5,512 nucleotides of DNA, taken from positions 1-5,512 of the forward strand of contig JANYFI010000686.1 in the NCBI GenBank assembly GCA_025362765.1, read 5' to 3'. The DNA comes from Ferruginibacter sp. (lineage in GTDB: Bacteria > Bacteroidota > Bacteroidia > Chitinophagales > Chitinophagaceae). Below, in pieces: positions 4,491-5,512 of the stretch. A model generated the notes under the pieces. The model was given only the letters and a program-made list of their open reading frames with translations. It did no database searches and was not told the origin of the DNA. Both the position numbers and the translations under genes were made by a program. The stretch's first letter is position 1; each line of letters begins with the position of its first letter.

Positions 4491-5512
4491 TTGTTTAGCT
4501 CCATTAAAGAATACCAGCAGCAATTGATTGCAGGCAATACAACCTGTGTTGCTGCGGTTACCCATTTCCTGCAAACAATAAATAACAAAAAACAACTCAA
4601 CGCTTTTACCGAAGTCTTTGGGGACGAAGCGCTCAAAAAGGCCGCTGAACTGGATGCCTCCAGAAAAAATGGTAAAGTAACAGGCCGTTTACATGGGGTG
4701 GTAATTGCCATTAAAGATGTGATTTGTTATAAAGACCATACTGTTACAGCCGCTTCAAAAATTCTTACAGGTTTTACATCCGTTTATAGCGCTACCGCCA
4801 TACAAAAATTAATTGATGAAGAAGCCATTATCATTGGCAACTGCAATTGTGATGAGTTTGCCATGGGCAGTACCAATGAAAATTCTACGTACGGCAATGT
4901 ATTAAATGCATTGGATGAAACAAAAGTGCCTGGAGGATCTTCCGGAGGCAGCGCTGTTGCAGTACAAGGTGGCATGTGTATGATTAGCCTGGGAAGCGAT
5001 ACAGGCGGCTCCGTGAGACAGCCGGCTGATTTTTGCGGTATTATAGGATTAAAACCAACCTATGGCAGAATATCCAGGTATGGCCTGATTGCATATGCTT
5101 CTTCCTTTGACCAGATTGGAATTTTTGGCAATTCTGTAGAGGACGTTGCAATAGCACTGGATGTAATTTCCGGACCAGATGAGTATGACAGTACTGCCTT
5201 GCAACAACCATTTGCCAAAGAGGAAATAATTTCTGCAAACAACACATTGCAAGCCGTTCCAGCAAATAAAAAATACCGCATTGCCTATTTTGAAGACGCC
5301 TTACAGCATCCGTCGCTGGATAAAGAAATTAGCAGTGCCATTTTTACCACCATCAACCAATTAAAAGCCGAAGGACATACAGTTGAGCGGGTTAATTTCG
5401 ATTTGCTTGAATACATTGTTCCTGCCTATTATGTTTTAACCACAGCAGAAGCCAGCAGCAACCTTAACCGCTTTGATGGTGTGCGTTTTGGACATCGTAC
5501 AACAGAAGCGGT
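4491..5512 (+). CDS. gatA: Asp-tRNA(Asn)/Glu-tRNA(Gln) amidotransferase subunit A, N-terminal part (3' end outside window)
   Basis: The frame is open to the window end, giving 340 complete codons of GatA, the glutaminase subunit of GatCAB. This enzyme converts mischarged Glu-tRNA(Gln) or Asp-tRNA(Asn) using ammonia from glutamine. The amidase-signature triad is intact: Lys75 in AIKD, cis-Ser150 in PGGSSGGSA and nucleophile Ser174 in GSDTGGSVRQPA. Each is exactly four residues before the S. aureus positions (Lys79, Ser154, Ser178), which supports the numbering. DEFAMGSTNENS (121-132) and GLKPTYGRISRYG are further GatA hallmarks. There is no ATG near the N-terminus. TTG at 4491, followed by Phe-Ser-Ser-Ile-Lys-Glu-Tyr, is the best start, because GatA proteins begin with such a short segment before the first helix. 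gatB and gatC are not in the window. The intergenic structure upstream may control it. Confidence 0.95.
   Translation, partial: MFSSIKEYQQQLIAGNTTCVAAVTHFLQTINNKKQLNAFTEVFGDEALKKAAELDASRKNGKVTGRLHGVVIAIKDVICYKDHTVTAASKILTGFTSVYSATAIQKLIDEEAIIIGNCNCDEFAMGSTNENSTYGNVLNALDETKVPGGSSGGSAVAVQGGMCMISLGSDTGGSVRQPADFCGIIGLKPTYGRISRYGLIAYASSFDQIGIFGNSVEDVAIALDVISGPDEYDSTALQQPFAKEEIISANNTLQAVPANKKYRIAYFEDALQHPSLDKEISSAIFTTINQLKAEGHTVERVNFDLLEYIVPAYYVLTTAEASSNLNRFDGVRFGHRTTEA

Noticed and set aside
4454..4711. 85-residue minus-strand ORF across the gatA start
   Set aside because: It is antisense to the GatA N-terminal region and the intergenic repeats, with a Ser/Ala/Leu-rich translation typical of a shadow frame.
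5041..5281. Several overlapping minus-strand ORFs inside gatA
   Set aside because: Three frames overlap one another opposite a clearly conserved GatA segment; none looks like a protein.

Overview
This window is a stretch of core chromosome from a Bacteroidota bacterium, most likely of the Chitinophagaceae type (lineage inferred from protein style and promoter style, not from a database search). Three observations support this. Promoter-like boxes follow the Bacteroidota -7 consensus TAnnTTTG (TACCTTTG before rplS, TATCTTTG before tatA, TATCTTCG before rny). No gene start has a Shine-Dalgarno sequence, only AT-rich leaders. The protein sequences (TatA, RNase Y, L19, GatA) also read as Bacteroidota versions. 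All eight genes lie on the + strand. I see no mobile element, tRNA, rRNA or CRISPR array.

Layout. 1-828 is the 3' end of pheT (phenylalanyl-tRNA synthetase beta chain). 879-1166 is a small coiled-coil protein of unknown function, separated by only 3 nt from zapA (1170-1451), which encodes an FtsZ-ring-associated protein. 1452-1590 is a leader holding a promoter-like box and an 11-bp stem-loop with a competing alternative pairing. rny (1591-3156, RNase Y) follows and is closed by an intrinsic terminator. After a Bacteroidota-type promoter comes rplS (3339-3707, ribosomal protein L19), closed by a very strong terminator with a GUGA tetraloop. 3791-3805 is a near-consensus sigma-54 (RpoN) promoter facing a 41-codon lipoprotein gene (3861-3986). 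tatA (4079-4369) encodes the twin-arginine translocation pore subunit. The 121-bp gap after tatA contains two perfect inverted repeats that share two bases and cross each other. gatA (4491 to the window end) encodes the amidotransferase A subunit and appears to start at TTG.

Functionally the window mixes translation (pheT, rplS, gatA), cell division (zapA and its coiled-coil neighbour), RNA decay (rny) and protein export (tatA). These are housekeeping genes. The less ordinary content is small or non-coding: the sigma-54-driven micro-lipoprotein, the structured rny leader, the tatA-gatA intergenic structure, and the uncharacterised coiled-coil partner of zapA.
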